Below are positions 1 to 7,501 of a stretch of DNA of 21,651 bases, in pieces. The notes under the pieces were generated by a model. The model was given only the letters and a program-made list of their open reading frames with translations, made no database searches and was not told where the DNA came from. A program made the translations under genes and the position numbers. This stretch comes from Kiritimatiellia bacterium (GTDB lineage Bacteria > Verrucomicrobiota > Kiritimatiellia > RFP12 > DVOR01): positions 1 through 21,651 of the forward strand of contig CAAGNN010000015.1 in the NCBI GenBank assembly GCA_900771325.1, written 5' to 3'. Each line of letters begins with the position of its first letter. The first letter of the stretch is position 1.

Positions 1-614
1 AGCAGCGTGCCGGCCATAAAGGGGTTGTCCTCGGTGATGTTGGCGAAGACGACAATCTTCGCGCAGCCGAAGCCGTGCATAAACTCCGTGGCCTTGGAGA
101 TCTCCACCATCTTCTGCGCCACCAGGTTCACGGCATCGACGTTGATGCCCGCGCGGGTGGTGCCCACGTTGATCGAAGAGCAGACATGCGAGGTCTCGGC
201 CAACGCGCGCGGGAGCGACTCAATCAGCGTGCGCTCGCCGGGGGTAATCCCCTTGTGCACCAGCGCCGAGAAGCCGCCCAAGAGGTCCACGCCCAACTCG
301 GTGGCCGCGCGGTCGAGCGCCTTGCAGAGCTCGACGGCGGTATCCACGTTGTGCCCCTCCAGGAGCATCGAGGCCGGGGAGATGGAGATACGCTTGTTGA
401 CGACGTTCACGCCGAAGAGGGTCGTGGCCTCGTTGCAGGTCTTCACGAGGTCTTTGGCCACCGTCATAATGCGGTCGTAGACGGCCGTCACCATCTTCTT
501 GGGGTCGGGATTGGCGCAGCGGAGCAGGTTAATGCCCATCGTGCAGGTGCGGACATCGAGGTTCTCCTCATTGACCATCCGCAGCGTGGCCAGAACAGCT
601 TGGTTATTCAACAT
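1..614 (-). CDS. UPF0210 (DUF711, PFL-like) family protein, partial: 3' end lies outside the window
   Basis: The reading frame runs without a stop from an ATG at 614 to the window edge, giving about 204 N-terminal residues. The start MLNNQAVLATLRMVNEENLD and the later stretches TMGINLLRCANPDPKK, TTLFGVNVVNKRISISP and LLGGFSALVHKG are typical of the UPF0210/DUF711 family. That family resembles pyruvate formate-lyase in fold, and its reaction is not known. The start is well supported: AGGAG lies eight bases upstream, inside the end of the ACT-domain gene, whose stop is only five bases away. ACT plus UPF0210 pairs are conserved in many bacteria and archaea, which suggests that the ACT protein senses a small molecule for this partner. 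The family call is firm; the function is unknown. Confidence 0.9.
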   Translation of the reverse strand, partial: MLNNQAVLATLRMVNEENLDVRTCTMGINLLRCANPDPKKMVTAVYDRIMTVAKDLVKTCNEATTLFGVNVVNKRISISPASMLLEGHNVDTAVELCKALDRAATELGVDLLGGFSALVHKGITPGERTLIESLPRALAETSHVCSSINVGTTRAGINVDAVNLVAQKMVEISKATEFMHGFGCAKIVVFANITEDNPFMAGTL

Positions 615-619
615 GGCAC

Positions 620-1192
620 TTACTCCTGAATGACGGACTTGATGGGGGCGACTTCGCCCGTGGCGCGGAAGATGGCCTCGTGGCAGAGCTGGGCGGTGAA
701 GCCGCGCTCGGCCATAGCCTGCTTGAAGGCCACCTGCGTGGCCTTGAGGTCCGTGCACGGCGCGCGGAAGGTGACATAGGCCAGGTGCGTGACGTGCGCG
801 CCGTCAAAGAGCGTCGACCAATCCTCGATGTTGATGTTGTGCGAAGCCATAAAGTCCGAAATCAGCAACATCACCCCGGGCTTATCCTCGCCCGAGGCAA
901 TCGCCACATAGCGCGGGCCAACCACCGGCAACGCCTTGCGCACCTTCTCCGGGTCGGGCATAATCGAGAGCACCGCCCCCTCCGGCAGAATCTTGCGCAG
1001 CGCATCGTGCAACGGCGTGCCCACCTCATCGCTATGCTCCGTCACGAAAACCAACGAGAAAAAGCCGCTCACAATCGTCTGGCGCATATCCGAGATATAG
1101 CCATGCAGATCGACCACCGTCTGCGCAATATCGCGCGTCAGCCCTACGCGGTCGGGCGTGATCACGGAAACAAGATAAGTAAACTTCGCCAT
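620..1192 (-). CDS. Tandem ACT-domain protein (GcvR/UPF0237-like)
   Basis: The protein has 190 residues and two ACT modules. The first covers about residues 5-75 (VSVITPDRVGLTRDIAQTV, then GYISDMRQTIVSGFFSLVFV). The second covers about 93-170 (IASGEDKPGVMLLISDFMA, then HNINIEDWSTLFDG). ACT domains bind amino acids or other small ligands and regulate partner proteins. There is no enzyme domain and no DNA-binding domain, so this is a stand-alone sensor like GcvR. The start has AAGGAG six bases upstream. The 3' end carries the ribosome-binding site of the UPF0210 gene, so the two are very likely translationally coupled. The length fits double-ACT proteins; single-ACT UPF0237 proteins are about 90 residues. 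The ligand cannot be read from the sequence. Confidence 0.92.
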   Translation of the reverse strand: MAKFTYLVSVITPDRVGLTRDIAQTVVDLHGYISDMRQTIVSGFFSLVFVTEHSDEVGTPLHDALRKILPEGAVLSIMPDPEKVRKALPVVGPRYVAIASGEDKPGVMLLISDFMASHNINIEDWSTLFDGAHVTHLAYVTFRAPCTDLKATQVAFKQAMAERGFTAQLCHEAIFRATGEVAPIKSVIQE

Positions 1193-1228
1193 GTGCTCTC
1201 CTTAAAGTGGAATGTCACGTTGCTTGGA

Positions 1229-1258
1229 AGTATAACACACCCCCTCCCAAAAGCGCAA
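1229..1258 (-). promoter_or_regulatory. Promoter of the ACT-UPF0210 operon
   Basis: Reading the minus strand, TTGCGC (1258-1253) is followed by an 18-base spacer and TATACT (1234-1229). The -10 lies about 37 bases before the ATG at 1192. The -35 is weak, but the same TATACT recurs before three other genes in the window. Confidence 0.6.
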
Positions 1259-1276
1259 CCGGAGAAACGCGCCCCG

Positions 1277-1342
1277 GCACCCGGGGCGGGGCGGGGGTCA
1301 ACCCGGGGCGGGTCCACCTTCAACCCGGGGCGGATGCGAGGG
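1277..1342. repeat. 22-bp tandem repeat array, three units
   Basis: Units start at 1277, 1299 and 1321, exactly 22 bases apart. The second has the full core CAACCCGGGGCGGGTC; the first and third are degenerate. The array lies between the terminator of the lptD-tRNA operon and the promoter of the ACT gene. The same repeat occurs at 6894, 15574 and 21531. Each good unit contains a short inverted repeat, ACCCG-GGG-CGGGT. Confidence 0.9.
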
Positions 1343-1360
1343 GGGCTTGGGGCTGAGTAC

Positions 1361-1385
1361 AAAAAAGCCCCGCCGGAGGGCGGGG
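1361..1385 (-). terminator. Rho-independent terminator after tRNA-Arg
   Basis: On the minus strand a CCCCGCC/GGCGGGG stem with a four-base loop (1385-1368) is followed by GC and a run of six T residues (1366-1361). It lies seven bases beyond the CCA end of the tRNA and would end the rodA-rng-lptD-tRNA transcript. Confidence 0.85.
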
Positions 1386-1391
1386 GTAAAG

Positions 1392-1468
1392 TGGCGCGCC
1401 TGGAGGGGTTCGAACCCCCGACCCGCGGCTTAGAAGGCCGCTGCTCTGTCCAACTGAGCTACAGGCGC
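1392..1468 (-). tRNA. tRNA-Arg (anticodon UCU), CCA encoded
   Basis: This is a 77-base cloverleaf on the minus strand. The acceptor arms GCGCCTG and CAGGCGC pair fully, followed by discriminator G and an encoded CCA. The D arm contains GTAGCTCAGTTGGACAGAGC. The anticodon stem GCGGC/GCCGC encloses the loop CTTCTAA, so the anticodon is TCT (UCU), which reads AGA and AGG arginine codons. The T arm has the usual GGTTCGAACCCC. The 5' end is only ten bases after the lptD stop codon, with no room for a separate promoter, so the tRNA is probably cut from the lptD mRNA. Confidence 0.97.
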
Positions 1469-1478
1469 AAAAGCGAGG

Positions 1479-3881
1479 TTAATAGGACTGGAGGGCGTTG
1501 TGGTTGGAGAGGTTGCCCCAGGACATCCAGTCGGGCTCCTCCTTGTTGGGGAAGGCGCGGAGCCAAACGTCGAAGGAGACGCGGAAGTCGGCGCTGTGTT
1601 TGCGGCCGTCGAGGGAGGTGTAGACGGGGTCGTATTCGGTGGAGACGCGGAAGCTGAGGCAGTCGAGGTTGTACTGGAGGTAGCCGCCGACTTCTTCGAG
1701 GTCGCCTTGCTCGAGGTTGTAGCGGGCGTAGGCGGACCAGTCGATGGTGTCGCAGAGGTGATGGACGAAGCCGCCGTAAACGACGCGGTCGTTGAGGACA
1801 TCATCCCAGTAGTAGTCGTAGAGCGCGTGGTGGCGGAGGAGGTAGCCGGCGTAGAGGGTGACGGAGGAGATGCTGTATTTGCCGTTGATATCCCAGAAGG
1901 CGAGGCTCGACGCTTCAGGGTCGTATTGGATATCCGAGGCGAGGAGGAGGCCTTTGACTGGGGCAACGGAGGTGTCGAGGCCCAGGAGGCGCCAACCGTT
2001 TTCTTCGGAGACACGGCGGGCGGGGATGCGGTAGTTGTTGCGCCCGGGTTGCTGACGGCCGCTCCAACGAACCCAGTGGTCTTGGGTCTGGAAGACGTAG
2101 ACGGTGTAGAGGTCGGCGGCGAGGAAGTCGCTCAAGCCCTTGGGGGTGCGCTTTTGGAGGAGGTTGCGCAGGCCGAGGCGCAGGCCGGTGTAGCGGTGGG
2201 AGGGGGTGAGGCCGTCGGAGGCGAAGCGGTCACGCCACTCGGTCTCTTGGTCAAGGCGGTCGAAGACGTAGGGGACATCGTTGGCATCGAGCTGGGAGCC
2301 GGGGACGCAGGTGAGGTCGAGGTAGGGGATGATGGTGTGGCGGACGGTCTCGAAGTCGCGCCAGGCACGGGCTTGAAGGGTGAGGCCGAGCTCGAAGAGG
2401 GAGCGGAAGAGGCCGTCGCCATCCATCGAGTCGGAGTAGTAGGTGCCGCGCCAGCCGAGGCGGGGGGTGAGGGTGACGCCATCGCGGAGGGTGAAGGGGC
2501 GGCGGAGGATGTGGCGGGTGTCAAGGCGCCAGGTGTCGTAGTAAGCCCAGTTTCCGGGCTTCCAGGAGTAGCGGTAGCCCCACGAGCCGTCGTGCTTCTC
2601 GGGCTGGCGGTCAAAGTAGCCGATGGAGGTTTGCGATTCGTAGTAGAGGCCTTGGATGCCAAAGGGGTTGCGCGGGAGGTAATCAAGCCGCCACTCGGGG
2701 AGGCGGCGAACGCCGGCGTAGAAGGTGTCGAGCGGGCCCATCACGGCAAACGAGGTGGTCCAGTCGCTCTCGCGGTGCTCATAGTTGGCGATGCCGACGG
2801 GCTGAGAGACGGAGTAGAGGGCGGTCTCCTTGTAGTCTGTGCGGAACTCGGGGTCGCTGACCTTCTCGCCGACGATGGAGAGGAAGTCGCGCGGGGAGAA
2901 GTCGAGGCGCTCGTCTAGGCCGATGGACCAGCGGTCGCGCTCCCAGGCATCGGGATCTGGCCAGGTTTCGGTGTCGATTTCGTCCTCACCTTGGAAGTTG
3001 GCGTAGTAGAGGGAGAGGCGACCGGACTGGCGGGTCTCCTCGCCGAAGACCCCGGCGGTCTTCCAGGTGAGTTCCTGGCCGATGCCGGTACCGAAGCGGC
3101 TGCGGAGGTCGAGCATCGTCTTGCCGTAGAGGAAGCGTTCGGTTTCCGCGTTGCCGGCGATGGGATAGACATAGCCGGCGCGGAGGTAGGCGCCCCACTT
3201 GTCGGTGTAGCCAGGCATAAAGCGCCAACCGTAGTTGGTGTTCAAGTCGCGATAGTAGTAGGGGGCCCAGAGGATGGGGAGGCCACAGAAGCGGATGACC
3301 GCATTGCGCATCTCCACGAACTCGCGGTCTTTGTAGCGCGCATCGCCGGTGGCGGACCAGTGCCAGTGGTCCATCTCGTTCTCGCAGGTGGTGACGGTGG
3401 CATCGTGGGCGTAGAAGATGCCCTCGTCATCGCGCACCACATCCTCCCCGGCGTTGACGGCGAAGGTGCCATAGCGGATGAGCCCGGCCCCGATGAGGCC
3501 CTCACCCGTGCGATGATTGAAGTCCAACCGATCGCCGGACCAGCTGCCGCCGGAGGTGGAACGCACCGAGACATTGCCCTCGGTGTGGATGTCGCCGGTG
3601 GTGGCATCGTAGGTGGCCCGATCGCAACGGACGGTGATATCAGAGAATTGGATGAAGACCTCTTCATCGAGGGTGACGCGGTTGTTCACGCGGTCGGCCC
3701 CCATATGGTTGGCCGTCACCTGGATCTCTGAGTTGGCATCGAGCGTCGGCATCATTGAGCCGAGGCGCGAACGCACATCTTCGGCCCCGGCGGCGGCGAG
3801 CGGTGCGGGAAGGGCGGCCGCCAAGCAGAGGAAGACCAAGCCAAAGGCTAGGCGACATCCCAAAAGATTGCTTGCTGTCAT
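1479..3881 (-). CDS. lptD: LPS-assembly outer membrane protein LptD (OstA)
   Basis: LptD inserts lipopolysaccharide into the outer leaflet of the outer membrane. The 800-residue product is close to the family's usual length. A signal peptide covers about residues 1-31. An LptA/OstA-like periplasmic domain covers about 50-140 (SEIQVTANHMGADRVNNRVT, then DRATYDATTGDIHTEGNVSV). The family stretches ATVTTCENEMDHWHW (161-175) and LPILWAPYYYRDLN (201-214) open the large C-terminal beta-barrel. The barrel is rich in alternating aromatic strands and ends in LQSY. Cys86, Cys166 and Cys199 could take part in disulfides. The gene follows RNase E/G by 25 bases and precedes tRNA-Arg by ten. A GGGAAA/TTTCCC inverted repeat sits just before the start codon. 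LptE and the other Lpt genes are not in the window. Confidence 0.95.
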   Translation of the reverse strand: MTASNLLGCRLAFGLVFLCLAAALPAPLAAAGAEDVRSRLGSMMPTLDANSEIQVTANHMGADRVNNRVTLDEEVFIQFSDITVRCDRATYDATTGDIHTEGNVSVRSTSGGSWSGDRLDFNHRTGEGLIGAGLIRYGTFAVNAGEDVVRDDEGIFYAHDATVTTCENEMDHWHWSATGDARYKDREFVEMRNAVIRFCGLPILWAPYYYRDLNTNYGWRFMPGYTDKWGAYLRAGYVYPIAGNAETERFLYGKTMLDLRSRFGTGIGQELTWKTAGVFGEETRQSGRLSLYYANFQGEDEIDTETWPDPDAWERDRWSIGLDERLDFSPRDFLSIVGEKVSDPEFRTDYKETALYSVSQPVGIANYEHRESDWTTSFAVMGPLDTFYAGVRRLPEWRLDYLPRNPFGIQGLYYESQTSIGYFDRQPEKHDGSWGYRYSWKPGNWAYYDTWRLDTRHILRRPFTLRDGVTLTPRLGWRGTYYSDSMDGDGLFRSLFELGLTLQARAWRDFETVRHTIIPYLDLTCVPGSQLDANDVPYVFDRLDQETEWRDRFASDGLTPSHRYTGLRLGLRNLLQKRTPKGLSDFLAADLYTVYVFQTQDHWVRWSGRQQPGRNNYRIPARRVSEENGWRLLGLDTSVAPVKGLLLASDIQYDPEASSLAFWDINGKYSISSVTLYAGYLLRHHALYDYYWDDVLNDRVVYGGFVHHLCDTIDWSAYARYNLEQGDLEEVGGYLQYNLDCLSFRVSTEYDPVYTSLDGRKHSADFRVSFDVWLRAFPNKEEPDWMSWGNLSNHNALQSY

Positions 3882-3906
3882 AAGGGGAAACTTTCCCTAA
3901 GAGCGC

Positions 3907-5496
3907 TTACACTGCGTGGCTTTCGGAGACGGCGTAGAGCACCTTGCCGCTCTTATCGAGGATGGCGAACGATTCCGGATGGCGCGCCACTTCGCTCTTG
4001 AAGGTCAATCGCCCGGCATAGCGCTTCTGCATCTCCACGAGCATCTGCTCATCCTCGTTGCGCAGGCGCTCCATCACGGCCGGGGCCACGAGGATCTGCA
4101 GGTCCGTCTCGCCGTGGCCCATCCCCTGTTGTGTGCGCATCACCGCGGCAATCTGCCGCTGGATATCCACCGAGAGCGCCAGCGGGCTCTTGATAACGCC
4201 GTGGCCCTTGCAGTAGGGGCAATCGATATACATCTGCGAGAGGAGGCTCTCCTCCTGGCGCTGGCGCGTCATCTCCATCAGCCCGAGCTCCGAGATGGGC
4301 AGGACGTTGGTGCGCGCGCGGTCGCGCCGGACCGCCGCCTTCATCGCCTTGTAGATTTGGTTCTGGTGCTTGCGGCTCTTCATATCGATGAGGTCGATGA
4401 CCACGAGCCCGCCGATGTTGCGTAGGCGCATCTGCCGCGCCACCTCCTCCACGGCCTCCAGGTTCACCTCCAAGATGGCCTCCTCCTGCGAGCCCTTGCC
4501 GCGGTGGCGCCCAGTGTTCACGTCAACGGCGATGAGCGCCTCGGTCTCGTCGATAACCAGATAGCCGCCGCTCTTGAGGTTCACCTTGCGCCGGAAGGCC
4601 TCCTCCATCTGCGTCTCCACGCCATAATGGTCGAAGATCGGCAGGTGACCCTTGTAGAGCTCGATGACGCGGCGGGCGCGGCGCGAAATGCGCCCGGCCA
4701 CCTCGCGAATGCGGTTGTAGGCCTCCTCGTCGTCAATCGTCACCCGGTCGATATCCTCGGTCAGCCAATCGCGCACCACGCGCTCGACCAGGTCGGGCTC
4801 GGAGTAGACGCACGCCGGGGCGCGCAGGGTCTTGATGTTGTTCTGCAACTGGCCCCACACGTCCAAGATGTTGCGCAGGTCGCGACAGAAGGCGCGCTGG
4901 TTCGCGCCGGCACCGACCGTCCGCACGATAATCCCCACCCCGGGCGGCAACGGCAGCCGATCCAGGATCTTCTTCAGGCGCAACCGCTCCTTGGCATCGG
5001 CAATCTTGCGCGAGACGCCGCGGGTGGACTTGGCCGAGGGCATCATCACCAAGTAGCGCCCCGGCAACGAAAGGTTCGCCGTCACGCGCGGCCCCTTGGT
5101 GCCAATCGGCCCCTTCGTCACCTGCACCACAATCTCGCTGCCCGGAGGGAAGCGCTTGGCAATCTCCTCGTTGGAGATGCGGCGGCGGCGAGAGGTCTGT
5201 CGGCCCTCGTCCTCCTCGTCAGCCAAGCCGGCCTCTTCGTCGGGAATCATATCCCAATAGTGGAGGAAGGCGTTCTTCTTGAGGCCGATATCCACGAAGG
5301 CGGCCTGCAAATCGTGCTCGAGGTTCTGAATGCGGCCCTTGAAGATGCACCCCACCAACCGCTCTTCCATCGGGTGCTCCACCTGGAACTCCTCGACGCG
5401 CCCGTTCTCCACCACTGCCACGCGCGTCTCAAGCTTTTCAACATTAACGACAATCTCGCGCTTCTTGCTCTTGCGCTTGAAAAGCCAACCAAACAT
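3907..5496 (-). CDS. rng: Ribonuclease E/G family endoribonuclease
   Basis: The family cuts single-stranded A/U-rich RNA and acts in rRNA, tRNA and mRNA processing. The 529 residues match RNase G or the catalytic half of RNase E; there is no long C-terminal degradosome scaffold. An S1 RNA-binding domain covers about 45-145 (VGCIFKGRIQNLEHDLQAAF, VDIGLKKNAFLH), with a charged insert at about 86-107. The DNase I-like catalytic domain has both metal-binding aspartates, D325 in AVDVNTG and D368 in VVIDLIDM. The Zn-link is CPYC at 426-429, used for dimerisation. The gene lies 28 bases after rodA and 25 before lptD, all in one direction. AGGACG precedes the ATG. It could equally be named rne; the length favours rng. 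Confidence 0.93.
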   Translation of the reverse strand: MFGWLFKRKSKKREIVVNVEKLETRVAVVENGRVEEFQVEHPMEERLVGCIFKGRIQNLEHDLQAAFVDIGLKKNAFLHYWDMIPDEEAGLADEEDEGRQTSRRRRISNEEIAKRFPPGSEIVVQVTKGPIGTKGPRVTANLSLPGRYLVMMPSAKSTRGVSRKIADAKERLRLKKILDRLPLPPGVGIIVRTVGAGANQRAFCRDLRNILDVWGQLQNNIKTLRAPACVYSEPDLVERVVRDWLTEDIDRVTIDDEEAYNRIREVAGRISRRARRVIELYKGHLPIFDHYGVETQMEEAFRRKVNLKSGGYLVIDETEALIAVDVNTGRHRGKGSQEEAILEVNLEAVEEVARQMRLRNIGGLVVIDLIDMKSRKHQNQIYKAMKAAVRRDRARTNVLPISELGLMEMTRQRQEESLLSQMYIDCPYCKGHGVIKSPLALSVDIQRQIAAVMRTQQGMGHGETDLQILVAPAVMERLRNEDEQMLVEMQKRYAGRLTFKSEVARHPESFAILDKSGKVLYAVSESHAV

Positions 5497-5524
5497 ACAT
5501 TCGTCCTATCGCAAAAGGGTTCTC

Positions 5525-6736
5525 TCAGTGCCGGAACACCGCCTCGGAGATCCGCCCGTGGATCGCCACGCTCTGCAAAACTCCCATTGACGCCATCATC
5601 ACGAGCATAAATGTTCCGCCCTGGCTGATAAACGGCAGCGGGAGCCCTGTTATAGGCACTATTCGCACTGTCATTCCTATATTAATATAAACGTGACAAA
5701 AAAGCAAGGTTAACACCCCTACGCACAGCAGCCGCCCCAAATCGTCCCGACACCGCAACGCGATGATGCTCCCCGGCAGGAGAATCCCAAAGAGGTAGAG
5801 CCCCAAAAGCACCGCCGATCCCGCAAACCCCGTCTCCTCGGCCACCACCGGGAAAATGAAGTCATTCATACTCACCACTGGCGGCAAATAGCCCAACCGA
5901 TGCTGCACCCCGCGCCCATAGCCCTTCCCCGTCATCCCCCCGCTGCCCACGGCAATCTCGCTCTGGTAGGCGTTGTAGCCATTGGCGTGCAGGTCGCGCA
6001 TTGGATAGAGGAAGGTCTCCACCCGGCGCACCTGGTGCTCGCGCAGCCCCGTCCAACGAATCAAGCACTCAGCGCGCGCCGGATCGACCCCCTCCGCCTT
6101 TGCCACCTTCACCAAGGTCAGTTCATACCCCACCGCCAGCGCCACCAGCAGCACACCCAGCCCCAACAGCTTCGGGCACACCCGCGCGGCAAACAACATC
6201 GCCAACACCGTCGGCCCCAACACCAACGCCGTCCCCAAGTCCGGCTCGGCCAAAATCAATACCGCCGGCACCCCCGCCAACACCCCGCACACCAAGAGCC
6301 CCCGCAGCCCGCGCATCCCCGCCCCCCACCGGCTCAGCACCCACGAAAGCATCAGAATCACCGCCAACTTCGCCGGCTCGCTCGGCTGCAACCCAAAGAG
6401 CCACCGCCGCGCTCCCAACCGCGCCACCCCAATCCCCGGCACCAACACCAACACCAACGCCGCCAACACCCCCACATAAACCCACCCCGATGCCCGCGCC
6501 CACCGCCGGTAGTCCCAATACGCCAGCACCACCATCAGCAGCGCCCCCCACCCCACGAACTCCAACTGCCCCACCCACAACTGCCGCAACGCCTCCGTCG
6601 CCCGCGACGAACAGGCCGAACGCACAAACATCACCCCCGCCCCCGCCAACACCAACGATGCCCCCAGCACCGCCCAATTCAGCCGGCACGTCTTCTGACA
6701 AAACGCCTCTATCACCCGCTTCATCGCTTCACCCAT
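5525..6736 (-). CDS. rodA: SEDS peptidoglycan glycosyltransferase RodA
   Basis: RodA polymerises lipid II into glycan strands for side-wall growth, working with a class B PBP at the inner membrane. The 403-residue protein is almost entirely transmembrane helices. It has the SEDS signatures GARRWLFGLQPSEPAKLAVI (108-127), ILAEPDLGTA (161-170), GYNAYQSEIAVGSGGMTGKG (253-272) and MNDFIFPVVAEETGFAGS (290-307). D292 in the last aligns with the catalytic aspartate of E. coli RodA. The C-terminal PLPFISQGGTFMLVMMASMG (366-385) is also typical. RodA fits better than FtsW because of the NDFIF motif and the neighbours. The start is uncertain: ATG at 6736 and a second ATG four codons in (6724) are both possible. 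It is first in the rodA-rng-lptD-tRNA operon. No PBP2 or mre genes are nearby. Confidence 0.93.
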   Translation of the reverse strand: MGEAMKRVIEAFCQKTCRLNWAVLGASLVLAGAGVMFVRSACSSRATEALRQLWVGQLEFVGWGALLMVVLAYWDYRRWARASGWVYVGVLAALVLVLVPGIGVARLGARRWLFGLQPSEPAKLAVILMLSWVLSRWGAGMRGLRGLLVCGVLAGVPAVLILAEPDLGTALVLGPTVLAMLFAARVCPKLLGLGVLLVALAVGYELTLVKVAKAEGVDPARAECLIRWTGLREHQVRRVETFLYPMRDLHANGYNAYQSEIAVGSGGMTGKGYGRGVQHRLGYLPPVVSMNDFIFPVVAEETGFAGSAVLLGLYLFGILLPGSIIALRCRDDLGRLLCVGVLTLLFCHVYINIGMTVRIVPITGLPLPFISQGGTFMLVMMASMGVLQSVAIHGRISEAVFRH

Positions 6737-6797
6737 TCCCTAAGCCTCTGCCCGCTCCCTGTAGTTACTGCCTGCATACCATCGTTCCTCTGCGCGC

Positions 6798-6806
6798 AGT
6801 ATAGCA
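6798..6806 (-). promoter_or_regulatory. Extended -10 promoter of the rodA operon
   Basis: On the minus strand TGC (6806-6804) directly precedes TATACT (6803-6798), an extended -10 of the TGn type. No good -35 lies 16-18 bases further upstream. The 5' untranslated region to the ATG at 6736 would be about 55 bases. Confidence 0.55.
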
Positions 6807-6893
6807 CAATGCCCCATCCGCCGCTCTCCCCCACCCCCGACACTCGCCAGCAACTCGCCATCAGCGATTAGCTGTTAGCGCGCACACCGTGTT

Positions 6894-7069
6894 CAACCCG
6901 GGGCGGGTCCACCCCCAACCCGGGGCTAGTCCGTGGTCAACCCGGGCCAGGTCCTCCCCCAACCCGGGCCGAGTCGCCCTTCAACCCGGGCCGGGTCACC
7001 CTTCAACCCGGGGCGGGTCCACCCCCAACCCGGGGCTAGTCGCCCTTCAACCCGAGGCGGGGTGCCTTC
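6894..7069. repeat. 22-bp tandem repeat array, eight units
   Basis: CAACCCG starts at 6894, 6916, 6938, 6960, 6982, 7004, 7026 and 7048, a perfect 22-base phase. The first 16 bases (consensus CAACCCGGGGCGGGTC) are conserved, with changes such as GGGCC or CTAGTC. The last six vary (CACCCC, CGTGGT, CTCCCC, GCCCTT, ACCCTT). Units 1 and 2 resemble units 6 and 7, which suggests internal duplication. Confidence 0.95.
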
Positions 7070-7329
7070 TCTCGGGCTGCGGGGGCGTTGTCCCCCGCGC
7101 GGCGCGCAGCGCCTGATGTCGGTTCTGTGGCCGCGCATATTTGCGCGGCGCAGGGGCTTGGGGGCAAGGCCCCCAACGGCCCTCGGCGGGGAGGCGCGGC
7201 AAGCGCATCCCCGCCACGTGCGCCCGCCGCGCGCGCCTCAGCCTCCCGCCCTCCTCCCCCCACCGTGCCAAAAGCCGAAGTGCCCGCAGGGCGCTTGTTG
7301 ACATAGCTCCTTCGCTTCGCTCGGACTTG

Positions 7330-7383
7330 GCCGGGGCTTCTCGCCCCGCGCTCCCGAGGGGTGCGGGGGCGAGAAGCCCCGGC
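7330..7383. repeat. Perfect 18-bp inverted repeat with 18-base loop
   Basis: The arms are 7330-7347 (GCCGGGGCTTCTCGCCCC) and 7366-7383, its exact reverse complement. A looser copy of the right arm follows near 7400-7420 (GGGCGAAAAGCCCCC). A smaller perfect hairpin, GCCGCGCA/TGCGCGGC, lies at 7130-7149. There is no T run beside either, so they do not look like simple terminators. Confidence 0.85.
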
Positions 7384-7448
7384 AGCAGCCCTGCCGAGGG
7401 GTGTAGGGCGAAAAGCCCCCGCACCGACGCCCCCGAGCCGCCCCCGCG

Positions 7449-7480
7449 CAAAAAAGAAGCGCGCCCGAAATCGGGCGCGC
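7449..7480 (-). terminator. Rho-independent terminator of the secretin operon
   Basis: On the minus strand a ten-base-pair stem, GCGCGCCCGA paired with TCGGGCGCGC (7480-7459), is followed by TTC and a run of six T residues (7455-7450). It lies about 20 bases past the secretin stop codon. Confidence 0.92.
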
Positions 7481-7501
7481 CCATTGGCTCTGAGAGCAAC
7501 C

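Larger units (their letters stand above)
6737..7501. other. 765-bp intergenic region between the secretin and rodA operons
   Basis: No convincing gene is present. From high to low coordinates it holds the secretin terminator, a very GC-rich stretch with several inverted repeats (7070-7450), eight 22-bp repeats (6894-7069), a short heptamer-like stretch around 6860-6893 and the rodA promoter. Open frames here arise because the G+C-rich repeats contain few stop codons. Their translations are mostly repeated Pro/Gly/Arg and do not resemble a protein family. Confidence 0.8.

Noticed and set aside
1162..1362. 66-codon minus-strand open frame upstream of the ACT gene
   Set aside because: It translates the 22-bp repeats, covers the ACT promoter and overlaps that gene's start in another frame.
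1500..2918. 472-codon open frame opposite lptD, and similar ones opposite rng, rodA, the ACT gene and pilM
   Set aside because: All lie wholly over well-recognised genes on the other strand, lack ribosome-binding sites and have biased composition (Val/Gly/Glu or His/Arg).
6889..7301. Small open frames running through the 22-bp repeats, with peptides such as STRGGSTPNPG
   Set aside because: A 22-base repeat without stops is open in several frames on both strands. There is no start signal, and the peptides are only the repeat read in turn.
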